Source: Silanimonas sp021297925
GTDB taxonomy: Bacteria; Pseudomonadota; Gammaproteobacteria; Xanthomonadales; Xanthomonadaceae
NCBI GenBank assembly: GCA_027532825.1
Contig: JAPZTL010000016.1
Location: forward strand, 1-43,701
DNA length: 43,701 nucleotides
Reading direction: 5' to 3'
A program made the translations under genes and the position numbers. Numbering within the stretch: position 1 is the stretch's first letter; the number at the start of each line of letters is the position of its first letter. Positions 35,838-43,701 of this stretch are shown one piece after another. The notes under the pieces were generated by a model. It saw nothing but the letters and a program-made list of their open reading frames with translations, had not been told where the DNA came from and searched no databases.

Positions 35838-35996
35838 GTCGATGGTCCTCGGACGGGAAAAGAGACGGATCCATGATGCGCTGGGAAGGCGTGCCGGCGC
35901 AGGGGGCGCTGGCAGGCGACCGCCCGACTCAAGCGTAAGGGACATGAAGGCGATGCACGAGGGGCGGTGTGCGGACGGGAGGGGACCGAAGGCACG

Positions 35997-36572
35997 TCAG
36001 TCCCCGTTCTGGGCGGGAGGGACTTGCGGAACCGGGCGGAGGGCGTTCCGGTCGACGCCCTGCGCGGCCAGTCGATCCAGCAGGGCCTCGTAACGCGAGG
36101 ACTCCATGGTCGGCTCGCGGCCGAACACCCATGCCAGCTTCCGGTCCGGCGTCACCAGCGCGGCGCCCCGGTAATCGTCGTCGACATGCACGACCACGAG
36201 CTCGGTGGAGAACGGCCAGACGAACTGCACCTTCCAACGGGCGCCGCCGCTGCCCGGGATCACGGTGGAAACGCCCCGCCACCGCTTGTCGTCGTCCCCG
36301 AAGCGCTCCTTGTAGACGAAGTCGTTGTCGATGCGGCCGTCCGCCCGCAGGCGGTATTCGTCCCGCGTGGCGACCTTACCCTCCTCGAAGAAGTAGGGCA
36401 CGTGGGCGATGACGTACCACGTGCCCATGAACCTCGGGAGGTCCACGGAGGGGGCGGGGGACAGCGGGGGCATGGGGCGGACATCCCTGCCGGCACAGGC
36501 GACCAGCAGGAGGGCGGCGATGGGCGCGAACCATCGGTTCAGGCGAATCGTTCCGCGCGACGACGTGTTCAT
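35997..36572 (-). CDS. Lipocalin-family outer-membrane lipoprotein (Blc-like)
   Basis: ATG 36572 with GGAG upstream; 191 residues. The lipoprotein signal ends LLLVAC (lipidated Cys26). The lipocalin signature is FMGTWYVIAHVPYFFE (about 48-63), followed by barrel strands including DEYRLRADGRIDNDFVYKE, WKVQFVWPF and YRGAALVTPDRKLAWVFGREP. Bacterial Blc binds lysophospholipids or fatty acids at the outer membrane. Here it follows a secreted protein and two membrane proteins, fitting an envelope-lipid role. Confidence 0.88.
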   Translation of the reverse strand: MNTSSRGTIRLNRWFAPIAALLLVACAGRDVRPMPPLSPAPSVDLPRFMGTWYVIAHVPYFFEEGKVATRDEYRLRADGRIDNDFVYKERFGDDDKRWRGVSTVIPGSGGARWKVQFVWPFSTELVVVHVDDDYRGAALVTPDRKLAWVFGREPTMESSRYEALLDRLAAQGVDRNALRPVPQVPPAQNGD

Positions 36573-36604
36573 GTGGGGCTCCGGTCGTTTGGGTGAAGGG
36601 GAGA

Positions 36605-37378
36605 TCACGCGGGTTGGACGGTGCAGCCGACCAGGGCTTCCCGGGCGGCCGTGTCAAGGACGGTCTGGTCCGCGGGTGTCGGCCTTGGCGGGAAGTCGAT
36701 CCTGACCCGCATCGGTGCGTCGCCCGCGTCGTCGCGAAGATTGGACAGGCCTTCGAACCAGCGCAGGCGCCTCGTCTGGTCGTCGTACGCCACCCGGATC
36801 GACGGTAGCAGCCATCCGAACCATCCGCCCAACTGGAGGCGGAAGGCCTGGAGGTCGGGCGATCCGGAATCGATCGGCGACACATCGAAGTCATAGGCCC
36901 GAAGCCGGGACGGGACGAGGAAGCGCATCTCGAGGGTCTTGCCCTGCGTGAGGGGGGCCCAGTAGCCGCGGACCCACTCGTCGAAGCCGGCATCGGCCAC
37001 GAGGGGGCCCGAAGGCAGGAGTCCCGACGCTTCGCTCCCGCCGGGCGGCGTCCAGCGCACGCGGGTGCCCGAAGCGGTCCGTTCCGCGCCCTCGCGATAG
37101 CCGCTGCGGGCGTCCTCGAGTTGGAAAGACGGCGCCGAGGGCGTGTCCGCATAGCGGACCCACTTCCGCGCGAAGGCCTGGCCGTCGAGGCAGCGGTACA
37201 TCACGAGCCGCTCCGCCGGCTCCCCGTTATCGAAACGGACGATGTGCTGCTCGCGGAACAGGACCTCCCGGCTTTCCAGGTCCCGAGCGGTGGCGATTTC
37301 CTGCTGGATCGTCGCGGTCGCCGCAGGCGGCAGCAGCAGGGCGAGGATGGCGAAAGCGACGCGTGTTGTTCTGGTCAT
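36605..37378 (-). CDS. Secreted protein of unknown function
   Basis: 257 residues with a signal peptide ending PPAATAT (about residue 23). I do not recognise a family. The mature part looks like a mixed beta-sheet domain: ESREVLFREQHIVRFDNGEPAERLVMYRC, then ARKWVRYAD, and later RLRWFEGLSNLRD. It has two Cys (CLDG and the C-terminal GCTVQPA) that could pair. It lies between the DUF1295 and lipocalin genes with gaps of about 30 bp, so it is probably part of the same envelope unit. Confidence 0.75.
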   Translation of the reverse strand: MTRTTRVAFAILALLLPPAATATIQQEIATARDLESREVLFREQHIVRFDNGEPAERLVMYRCLDGQAFARKWVRYADTPSAPSFQLEDARSGYREGAERTASGTRVRWTPPGGSEASGLLPSGPLVADAGFDEWVRGYWAPLTQGKTLEMRFLVPSRLRAYDFDVSPIDSGSPDLQAFRLQLGGWFGWLLPSIRVAYDDQTRRLRWFEGLSNLRDDAGDAPMRVRIDFPPRPTPADQTVLDTAAREALVGCTVQPA

Positions 37379-37406
37379 GACCTGTGTCTCCACGAGGGGC
37401 GCCGGA

Positions 37407-38195
37407 TCAGTAGGCGCGGTGGGTGCGCGGTGGAAGGGGGAAGAAGGCGCTGACTTCCTGCTGGTAACGGCGATAGTCGTCGCCGCGGGTGCGCAGGGCC
37501 TGCGCTTCCGTCCAGGGAATGCCACTCACCCGCCAGAGGAAGGCGAACATCAGGAGCGGTCCGGCCAGCGCCAGCCAGGCCAAGGGCCCCGTCGCCGCCA
37601 GCGCGACGTAGGCGAACCAGTGGACCCACTCGAAGAAGTAGTTGGGGTGCCTGGACCAACCCCACAGGCCGCGGCGACACGTGCGGCCCTTCTGCGCGGG
37701 GTCGCGACGATGCGCCGCCAGCTGACGATCGGCCAGCGTTTCGCCAGCGACGGCAATCGCCCACACCGCGGCCGCCGCCCAGACCCAGGCGCTGTCGATG
37801 CCCCCCGCGCCAGCCGCGGCGGCAACGAAGGGCAGGGAGAACAAAGCGATCACCAGGGCCTGAAGCTGGAAGAAGGCGAACCAGCGCGGCGCGCCGTCCC
37901 CGATCGCCGCCCTCATGGCCTGGTAGCGGCCGTCCTCGGCCTCCCCGCGCACCCGGTGCCAGAGGAACCGGAACAAGCGGACGCCCCAGAAACCGCCGAA
38001 CAGGGCCACGAGGACGCGGGAGGCCAGGCTGCCCTCTCCCAACAGGCCGGCCATCACCGCCGCAACCGCCATGCCCAGTGCCCAGAACACGTCGACGTAG
38101 CCCATGTTCTTCTCCCGCCTTGCGTAGAAGAACGCAAGGCTCATCCCCGCCGCGGCCAGGCCCCAGATCAACATCACGATGCCGACGGTGCTCAT
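37407..38195 (-). CDS. DUF1295 membrane protein (steroid 5-alpha-reductase-like fold)
   Basis: 262 residues, about six to seven membrane helices. The DUF1295 signature is present: GYVDVFWALG near the N-terminus, FFQLQAL, and the conserved C-terminal GLWGWSRHPNYFFEWVHWFAYVAL with DDYRRYQQEVSAFFP. These are the NADPH and substrate regions shared with 5-alpha-reductases and isoprenylcysteine methyltransferases. The likely substrate is a lipid. The ATG overlaps the DUF2878 stop (ATGA), with GGGAGG before it. Confidence 0.88.
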   Translation of the reverse strand: MSTVGIVMLIWGLAAAGMSLAFFYARREKNMGYVDVFWALGMAVAAVMAGLLGEGSLASRVLVALFGGFWGVRLFRFLWHRVRGEAEDGRYQAMRAAIGDGAPRWFAFFQLQALVIALFSLPFVAAAAGAGGIDSAWVWAAAAVWAIAVAGETLADRQLAAHRRDPAQKGRTCRRGLWGWSRHPNYFFEWVHWFAYVALAATGPLAWLALAGPLLMFAFLWRVSGIPWTEAQALRTRGDDYRRYQQEVSAFFPLPPRTHRAY

Positions 38196-38728
38196 GCGAT
38201 GGCCTCCCGCTCGTTCTTCGCCAGATGCTTGTCGATGCCGTACAGCAGCGGGATCGCCACGCCCCAGCCGATCGCGATGGCGAGGAGGCCCTCCACCATG
38301 CCGTGGTCGAAGCGCACGGCACCCGCGACGGACGCGGCGCTGGCGTAGGCCAGCGGCCCGCCCAGGACCCCGAGGGCCGCCGCCGCCCAAGGGCGGGAGG
38401 CCAAGGCGGCCATGGAGTGGGTCAGCGTCAGCGCGAAGCCCGCCCACAAGGCCAGGATCCAGGGGGGAGCGATCAGACGGTGCTCGCCGGCGGCCGCGTA
38501 GGTCAGCAGGCCGCTGGCCCCCAGCGAACCATCGAGGATCAGGCCGACCACGAGGGCGCTCGCGAGGAGGCGGACGTCCCGGCGTCGGGTGGGCGAGAAG
38601 TGAAGATGGGCCGCGGCATACAGGGCCGCGGCGACGGGGCCGGCCCATGGCCACCCCTTGCCGGCGCCAATGACGCAGGCCCACCAGACGGCTTGGAAGC
38701 CGAGGACGTTGAACACCAGCCACTGCAT
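38192..38728 (-). CDS. DUF2878 membrane protein
   Basis: ATG 38728 with GGAGAT 7 nt upstream; 178 residues with about six hydrophobic helices. NVLGFQAVWWACVIGA near the start and GLILDGSLGASGLL in the middle match DUF2878, as does ALWAGFALTLTHSMA. The biochemical role is unknown. From memory, DUF2878 and DUF1295 genes recur together near cyclopropane-fatty-acid synthase-like genes in proteobacteria, suggesting lipid modification; no such synthase is in this window. It is first in the minus-strand unit that runs to the lipocalin. Confidence 0.85.
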   Translation of the reverse strand: MQWLVFNVLGFQAVWWACVIGAGKGWPWAGPVAAALYAAAHLHFSPTRRRDVRLLASALVVGLILDGSLGASGLLTYAAAGEHRLIAPPWILALWAGFALTLTHSMAALASRPWAAAALGVLGGPLAYASAASVAGAVRFDHGMVEGLLAIAIGWGVAIPLLYGIDKHLAKNEREAIA

Positions 38729-38983
38729 TGCGAGATCTCCGTTGACGCCCGGTTCGTCGGGCACGGAGTCATCGTCGCCGCGGCGGTTCCGGCCTTCGCG
38801 ATGGGCCGGTGAAGTCCTGCATCAGCGGTGCCGCTCGTTCATGAGCGGCCGACGCGCCTCCTTTCCCAATGGCACCAGCGGCAGCCCGTGCGTGAAGCCG
38901 GGGCGAATCCGGCCACGACCGGCCGCCCGTGCACGGGTGCTGCTGGTGGACGGTCGTCCTACGGGGCTGCGCGGTTGACGCCG
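38729..38983. other. Intergenic region with nested palindromes, no gene found
   Basis: 255 bp between the metC-like stop and the DUF2878 start; it should hold the promoter of the envelope unit. It contains a perfect 12-bp palindrome CCCGTGCACGGG (38926-38937) next to GGCC-ACGACC-GGCC (38911-38924), and an earlier copy of CCCGTGC (38885-38891). Both strands have short frames only; none resembles a protein. A structured RNA was considered but no known riboswitch core fits. Confidence 0.5.
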
Positions 38984-40123
38984 TCAGCGCAGCGCGTCGA
39001 TCCCGCGTCGCAAGTCGTCGACGAGATCATCACCGTGCTCCAGGCCCACGGACAGCCGGAGGAGCCCGGGGGGCGACACGGCATTCGGACCCTCCACCGA
39101 GGCGCGGTGCTCGACCAGGGACTCGACGCCGCCCAGCGACGTCGCGTTGGTGAACAGCTGAACCGCGCCGGCGAAGGCCAGCGCGGCCTCGCGACCGCCC
39201 TTGAAGGTGACCGACACCATGCCGCCGAAGTCGCGCATCTGCCGCGCCGCGATGGCGTGGTGGCGGTGTGAGGGCAGGCCGGGCCAGTAGACGGCGTCGA
39301 CTGCCGGCTGCCCGGCGAGGAACTCGGCGACCCTGCGCGCGTTCGCGCAGTGCCAAGCCATCCGGGCGGGGAGCGAACGCAGCCCGCGCAGGGTCAACCA
39401 GGCCGAGAACGGGGCGAGGATGTTGCCCGTGATGTGCCGGCGATGGGCGGCTTTGTCGAACAGGCCGTCGCGCCTCGCGAACACGAGGGCGCCGCCCATC
39501 ACGTCGCTGTGGCCGCCCATGTACTTGGTGGTGGAGTGCATCACGAGGTCGGCGCCCAGGGCGATCGGCCGCTGCAAGGCGGGCGTGGCGAAGGTGTTGT
39601 CCACGGCCAGCAGCGCCCCGTGCTGCTTCGCGATCGCGGAGAGTGCGGCGAGATCGGCGATCCGCAACTGCGGGTTCGACGGCGTCTCGGCCCAGATCAT
39701 CTTGACGGACGGCGTCATCGCCGCGGCCACGGCCGCCGCATCCGTCTGGTCGACGCGGCGCACGTTGACCCCGCGCTCCGGCAGGAACTCGGCGCCAAGC
39801 GAGCGCAGGCCGGCGTAGCAGTCCTCGGGGATCAGCACGTCGCTGCCGGCCGGCAAGCATTCGAGCGCCGCCGTCATCGCCGCCATGCCCGAGCCATACG
39901 CGAGTGCGGCTTCGCCCGCGTCGAGCGCGGCCAACGCCGTTTCCAATCGATCCTGCGTGGGGTTGCCCTCACGCTGGTACTCGTAGCCGGCCAAGCGCTC
40001 GGCCGCCGGCCCGTGCTTGAACGTGGTCGACAGGTGCAGCGGCGGCGCGACGGCGCCGTTGTGGGCATCGGCCTCGCCGCCGGCGTGCACGGCGAGGGTC
40101 TCGAAACGCAGGTCAGGGCGCAT
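38984..40123 (-). CDS. Cys/Met metabolism PLP-dependent enzyme (cystathionine lyase/synthase type)
   Basis: ATG 40123 after GGAG; 379 residues. Family signatures: TLAVHAGG, PPLHLSTTF, YEYQREGNPTQDRLE, AYGSGMAAMTA, WAETPSNPQLRIADL, DNTFATPALQRPIALGADLV and the PLP lysine Lys200 in HSTTKYMGGHSDV. It could be cystathionine gamma-synthase, gamma-lyase or beta-lyase; the sequence alone does not settle this. The start overlaps the HAD gene by 11 bp. Confidence 0.92.
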   Translation of the reverse strand: MRPDLRFETLAVHAGGEADAHNGAVAPPLHLSTTFKHGPAAERLAGYEYQREGNPTQDRLETALAALDAGEAALAYGSGMAAMTAALECLPAGSDVLIPEDCYAGLRSLGAEFLPERGVNVRRVDQTDAAAVAAAMTPSVKMIWAETPSNPQLRIADLAALSAIAKQHGALLAVDNTFATPALQRPIALGADLVMHSTTKYMGGHSDVMGGALVFARRDGLFDKAAHRRHITGNILAPFSAWLTLRGLRSLPARMAWHCANARRVAEFLAGQPAVDAVYWPGLPSHRHHAIAARQMRDFGGMVSVTFKGGREAALAFAGAVQLFTNATSLGGVESLVEHRASVEGPNAVSPPGLLRLSVGLEHGDDLVDDLRRGIDALR

Positions 40124-40750
40124 GCACGGGCTCCAGGTCGAAGCCCCGGCGCAGCAGTTCCCCCGCAAGCTGCGGCGGCGAGGCGTAGTGGATGGCATCA
40201 AGCCCGGCGCTCTGGGCGCTGGCGACGTTCTCCGCGATGTCGTCGATCATCAAGGCCGAGGCCGCGGAGAACCCCAGGGTCGACAGGCAGGCGTAGTAGG
40301 CCTGCGGGTCGGGCTTGGTGATGCCGAGCTGGCCGGTGGTGACCATCCGCGTGCCGAACAGGGGGCGCAGTTCCGGAAAGAACTTCGGCAACTGACGCCC
40401 GAGCCACTGGCCGTTGTTGGTGAACAGGGCCAGGGTGGTTTGCGGGGCGACGCGCGCGGCCAGGCCCAGCACCTCGCGGCGCAGTCGCATGCTCTGCCGA
40501 CGCGCCTCGATGAAGGCGTCCATCGGGATGTCGAGGCCGTGGCGGCGGCGCACCGCGTCGAGGTAATCCTCCAGTCCCAGCTCGCCGCGGTCGTTCTTCG
40601 TCTCCAACCCGCTCTTGAACAGGGCCTCGTGCACCATCGACGGCGGAGCACCCACCGCGCGGGCCAAGGCCTCGACGCGGCGCTCGCGCTGGTACTCGAC
40701 GAGCACGTCGTCGAGGTCGAAGATCACCAGCTTCGGGCGCGATCTCGGGG

Positions 40751-40754
<4 letters not shown>
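40113..40754 (-). CDS. HAD-family hydrolase
   Basis: 213 residues. HAD motifs: I, FDLDDVLVE (nucleophile Asp and acid Asp); II, LFTNNG; III, ITKPDP; IV, MIDDIAENV. A helical cap lies between I and II (about 20-95), as in subfamily I phosphatases such as phosphoglycolate phosphatase or YihX-like sugar phosphatases. The substrate is unknown. The ATG overlaps the hemL stop (ATGA), so it is translated after hemL. Confidence 0.9.
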
Positions 40755-42046
<1,292 letters not shown>

Positions 42047-42059
42047 TCGTGGCATCGGA

Positions 42060-42728
42060 TCAGGAGAGGGGGGTGGCGGCCGCCGGTGGCCCCGCGGGGG
42101 CCGAGGGTGCATCGAAGAGGGCCTGGAAGCGCCGCGCCGCGGCCAATGGATCCGGCGCATCGAACGCCGCGCCGACGACGGCCAGCAGGTCGGCGCCCGC
42201 CGCGACCAGCGGCGCGGCATTGTCGGGGGTCAGCCCGCCGATGGCCACCCGCGGCCGGTGGAGAGGGGCGGCGGCGGCCAGCAGGGCCGGCGTGGCGCGT
42301 CGCGTGGTCGCCTTGGTTCGCGTCGGGAAGAACGCGCCGAAGGCGAGGTAATCGGCACCGGCCGCCACGGCGCGCTCCGCGCGGGGGAGTTCGTCGTAGC
42401 AGGAGGCGCCCAGCAGCAATCGCGGCCCGGACCGGCGCGCCTCTGCGATATCCCCGTCGTCCTCGCCGAGGTGCGCGCCGGCCGCGTCGACCTCGAGCGC
42501 GAGGCGCCAGTCGTCATTGACGACCATTGGCACGCCCGCCGCGTCGCAGAGCGCCTTCAGCGCGCGCGCTTCGTCGAGGCGGCGCCTGGCGTCAGCGCGC
42601 TTGTTCCGGTACTGGAGCAGCGCGGGCCTCGCCGGGAGCAGGGCGGCGACGCGTTCCATGAGCCGGTCGCTGTCGTCGTCGTCGGGCGTGATCAGATAGA
42701 GGCCGCGAAGCGGGGGAAAGGCGGGCAT
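42060..42728 (-). CDS. thiE: Thiamine-phosphate synthase
   Basis: ATG 42728 with GAGGA upstream; 222 residues, TIM barrel. It joins the thiazole phosphate and pyrimidine pyrophosphate to thiamine phosphate, releasing PPi. Motifs: GLYLITPD, LLQYRNKRAD (lysine for the pyrophosphate), VVNDDWRLALEVDAAGAHLGEDD and FGAFFPTRTK. The last 15 residues are an Ala/Pro-rich tail. No TPP riboswitch is visible in the 66 bp before it. Confidence 0.92.
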   Translation of the reverse strand: MPAFPPLRGLYLITPDDDDSDRLMERVAALLPARPALLQYRNKRADARRRLDEARALKALCDAAGVPMVVNDDWRLALEVDAAGAHLGEDDGDIAEARRSGPRLLLGASCYDELPRAERAVAAGADYLAFGAFFPTRTKATTRRATPALLAAAAPLHRPRVAIGGLTPDNAAPLVAAGADLLAVVGAAFDAPDPLAAARRFQALFDAPSAPAGPPAAATPLS

Positions 42729-42794
42729 GCGTCGTCCTCGCGGCAGGTATGGGACGATTCTAGGCCGTCCACCGTCAACGCCTTGGAGAACCTG

Positions 42795-42974
42795 ATGAGC
42801 CCCGCCCCTTTCCGGACTTGGGTCTGCATCGTCTGCGGCTTCCTCTATGACGAGGCCCAGGGCCTCCCGGCCGAGGACATCGCGCCCGGAACGCGCTGGG
42901 AGGACATCCCCGACGACTGGGCGTGCCCGGATTGCGGCGTCGGCAAGGTCGACTTCGAGATGGTCGAGGCCTGA
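42795..42974 (+). CDS. Rubredoxin
   Basis: ATG 42795 after TTGGAGA; 59 residues. The Fe(Cys)4 site is CIVC (Cys11, Cys14) and CPDC (Cys44, Cys47), with the usual YDEAQG and APGTRWEDIPDDWACPDC. It is a small cytosolic electron carrier; partners may be an alkane hydroxylase or oxidative-stress reductases, none of which is nearby. It is divergent from thiE across 66 bp. Confidence 0.97.
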   Translation: MSPAPFRTWVCIVCGFLYDEAQGLPAEDIAPGTRWEDIPDDWACPDCGVGKVDFEMVEA

Positions 42975-42986
42975 CGCCGCGGCGTC
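42973..42986. repeat. Perfect 14-bp palindrome at the rubredoxin stop
   Basis: GACGCCGCGGCGTC overlaps the TGA of the rubredoxin gene and lies between convergent genes. Without a T tract it is at best a weak terminator. Confidence 0.4.
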
Positions 42987-43002
42987 GCTGCGGCAAGTCG
43001 CT

Positions 43003-43461
43003 TCAGGGCTGCCCTGCCGAGGGGATGTCGGGCCCGAATCGGATCTCGTCGCCCGGCTGCAGGCCGAGGCCATCCGCGCGACCTGCATTCAGTTCCAGCA
43101 CGTACTTCGCGGGTCCGGTGCTGGGATAGCTCGGGCAGGCATCCCCGGCGGAGCAGGGCGGGACGCCGGCCTGCATCGACACGAAGCGCCGTTTCCGGTC
43201 GAAGTAGAGGATATCGAGCGGAATCCTCGTGTTCTTCATCCAGTACGCGAGCGGCTCCTCGCGCTCGTGCACGAAGAGCATGCCCGCATCTGGCGCGAGG
43301 TGTTCGCGGTACATCAGTCCGCGGGCCCGTTCGTTGAAGTCGTCGGCGACCTCCACGGTGAAGCGCTGTCCACGCACCTCGACCCACCGACCCTCCCGGC
43401 TCGAGCAGGCGCCCAAGGGGGCCGTGGCAACGAGGATGAGGGCAAGGAGCAGTGGTCGCAT
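43003..43461 (-). CDS. DUF192 lipoprotein
   Basis: ATG 43461 with GGAGA; 152 residues. The lipoprotein signal ends APLGACS (Cys19). The DUF192 domain (about 30-145) shows RGLMYREHLAPDAGMLFVHE, YWMKNTRIPLDILYFD and the end ELNAGRADGLGLQPGDEI. The family has no settled function and is often secreted. A TAGAAT -10-like box lies on the minus strand at 43494-43489, without a clear -35. Confidence 0.9.
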   Translation of the reverse strand: MRPLLLALILVATAPLGACSSREGRWVEVRGQRFTVEVADDFNERARGLMYREHLAPDAGMLFVHEREEPLAYWMKNTRIPLDILYFDRKRRFVSMQAGVPPCSAGDACPSYPSTGPAKYVLELNAGRADGLGLQPGDEIRFGPDIPSAGQP

Positions 43462-43563
43462 GAGTATCTCCGTCGATGGGCCGGCGTGATTCTAGGGGTG
43501 GGAAAGCGTGCGCCCGCGCCGGGGCGGCCTCCGTCGCGAGGGCTGGGCGAGCTCCGAGGGGGC

Positions 43564-43593
43564 TTGCACGTCGGGATGTTGATTGCCTATAGT
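43564..43593 (+). promoter_or_regulatory. Upstream of two tandem promoters at the right edge
   Basis: TTGCAC (43564-43569), an 18-bp spacer and TATAGT (43588-43593). It points rightward and no gene follows inside the window. Confidence 0.5.
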
Positions 43594-43672
43594 TCGCGCC
43601 CCTTCGCTGGGTGGCTTGGAGACGGGCGTTGCGGGGGAGGGGCGTGGAGGAGGACGTAGGCGCTTTGCGGTG

Positions 43673-43700
43673 TTGACGGAATTCGAAACTGCTGTATAGT
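43673..43700 (+). promoter_or_regulatory. Downstream tandem promoter at the right edge
   Basis: TTGACG (43673-43678), a 16-bp spacer and TATAGT (43695-43700): five of six matches in both boxes. Transcription would start just beyond the window. Paired strong promoters suggest a stable-RNA or other highly expressed gene outside. Confidence 0.65.
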
Positions 43701-43701
43701 G

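Noticed and set aside
38880..38945. Cobalamin-riboswitch-like spacing around GGGCGAATCCGGCC
   Set aside because: The conserved core and the closing helices of the cobalamin riboswitch are not found on either strand, and neighbouring genes are unrelated to B12.
42729..42794. TPP riboswitch before thiE
   Set aside because: The 66-bp spacer has no THI-box core (CUGAGA with its partner) and is too short.

Overview
The window is high-GC, densely packed bacterial chromosome. Gene content and order suggest a gammaproteobacterium of the Xanthomonadales/Lysobacteraceae type: a short adenylate kinase followed by mpl, a pyrophosphate-dependent phosphofructokinase near a membrane H+-pyrophosphatase, an ilv-leu superoperon, and -10 boxes such as TAGCGT and TAGAAT. 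This placement is inference from gene content; no rRNA or tRNA is present to confirm it.

Left part (1-5330): a visibly lower-GC accessory island. It opens with an IS91-type transposase remnant joined to the last third of a COG2509-type FAD dehydrogenase gene. Then comes a CPBP-family membrane protease, a LytS-like histidine kinase and a LytTR response regulator in one tight operon, followed by a secreted S41 peptidase. Two pairs of 20-bp-period direct repeats, built on GTTCGTCAT, sit upstream of the operon and of the S41 gene and look like LytTR binding sites. A 130-nt decayed copy of the LytTR domain lies after the S41 gene.

5382-14509: energy and wall metabolism. hppA, an ECF sigma factor with a DUF1109/NrsF-type anti-sigma, a GGDEF-EAL protein and pfp lie on the minus strand; adk and mpl run the other way.

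14516-18775: a minus-strand three-gene unit made of a secreted SGNH hydrolase, an unrecognised single-pass membrane protein and an Lnt-like N-acyltransferase with a large C-terminal extension.

19006-30658: one minus-strand operon, ilvD-ilvC-ilvG-ilvM-ilvE-ilvA-leuA-leuC-leuD-leuB, covering the whole branched-chain amino-acid pathway. A 51-codon leader peptide rich in Val, Leu and Ile codons and mutually exclusive antiterminator and terminator hairpins show that it is controlled by classical attenuation.

30863-38728: a LON-domain protein, a DedA/PAP2/LssY fusion whose PAP2 site is degenerate, an SDR and a PaiB-like flavoprotein, then a minus-strand envelope cluster (DUF2878, DUF1295, secreted protein, lipocalin, outer-membrane barrel).

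38984-43461: PLP-dependent metC-like enzyme, HAD hydrolase, hemL and thiE on the minus strand, then rubredoxin and a DUF192 lipoprotein. Two good tandem plus-strand promoters at the right edge point to a gene starting just outside the window.
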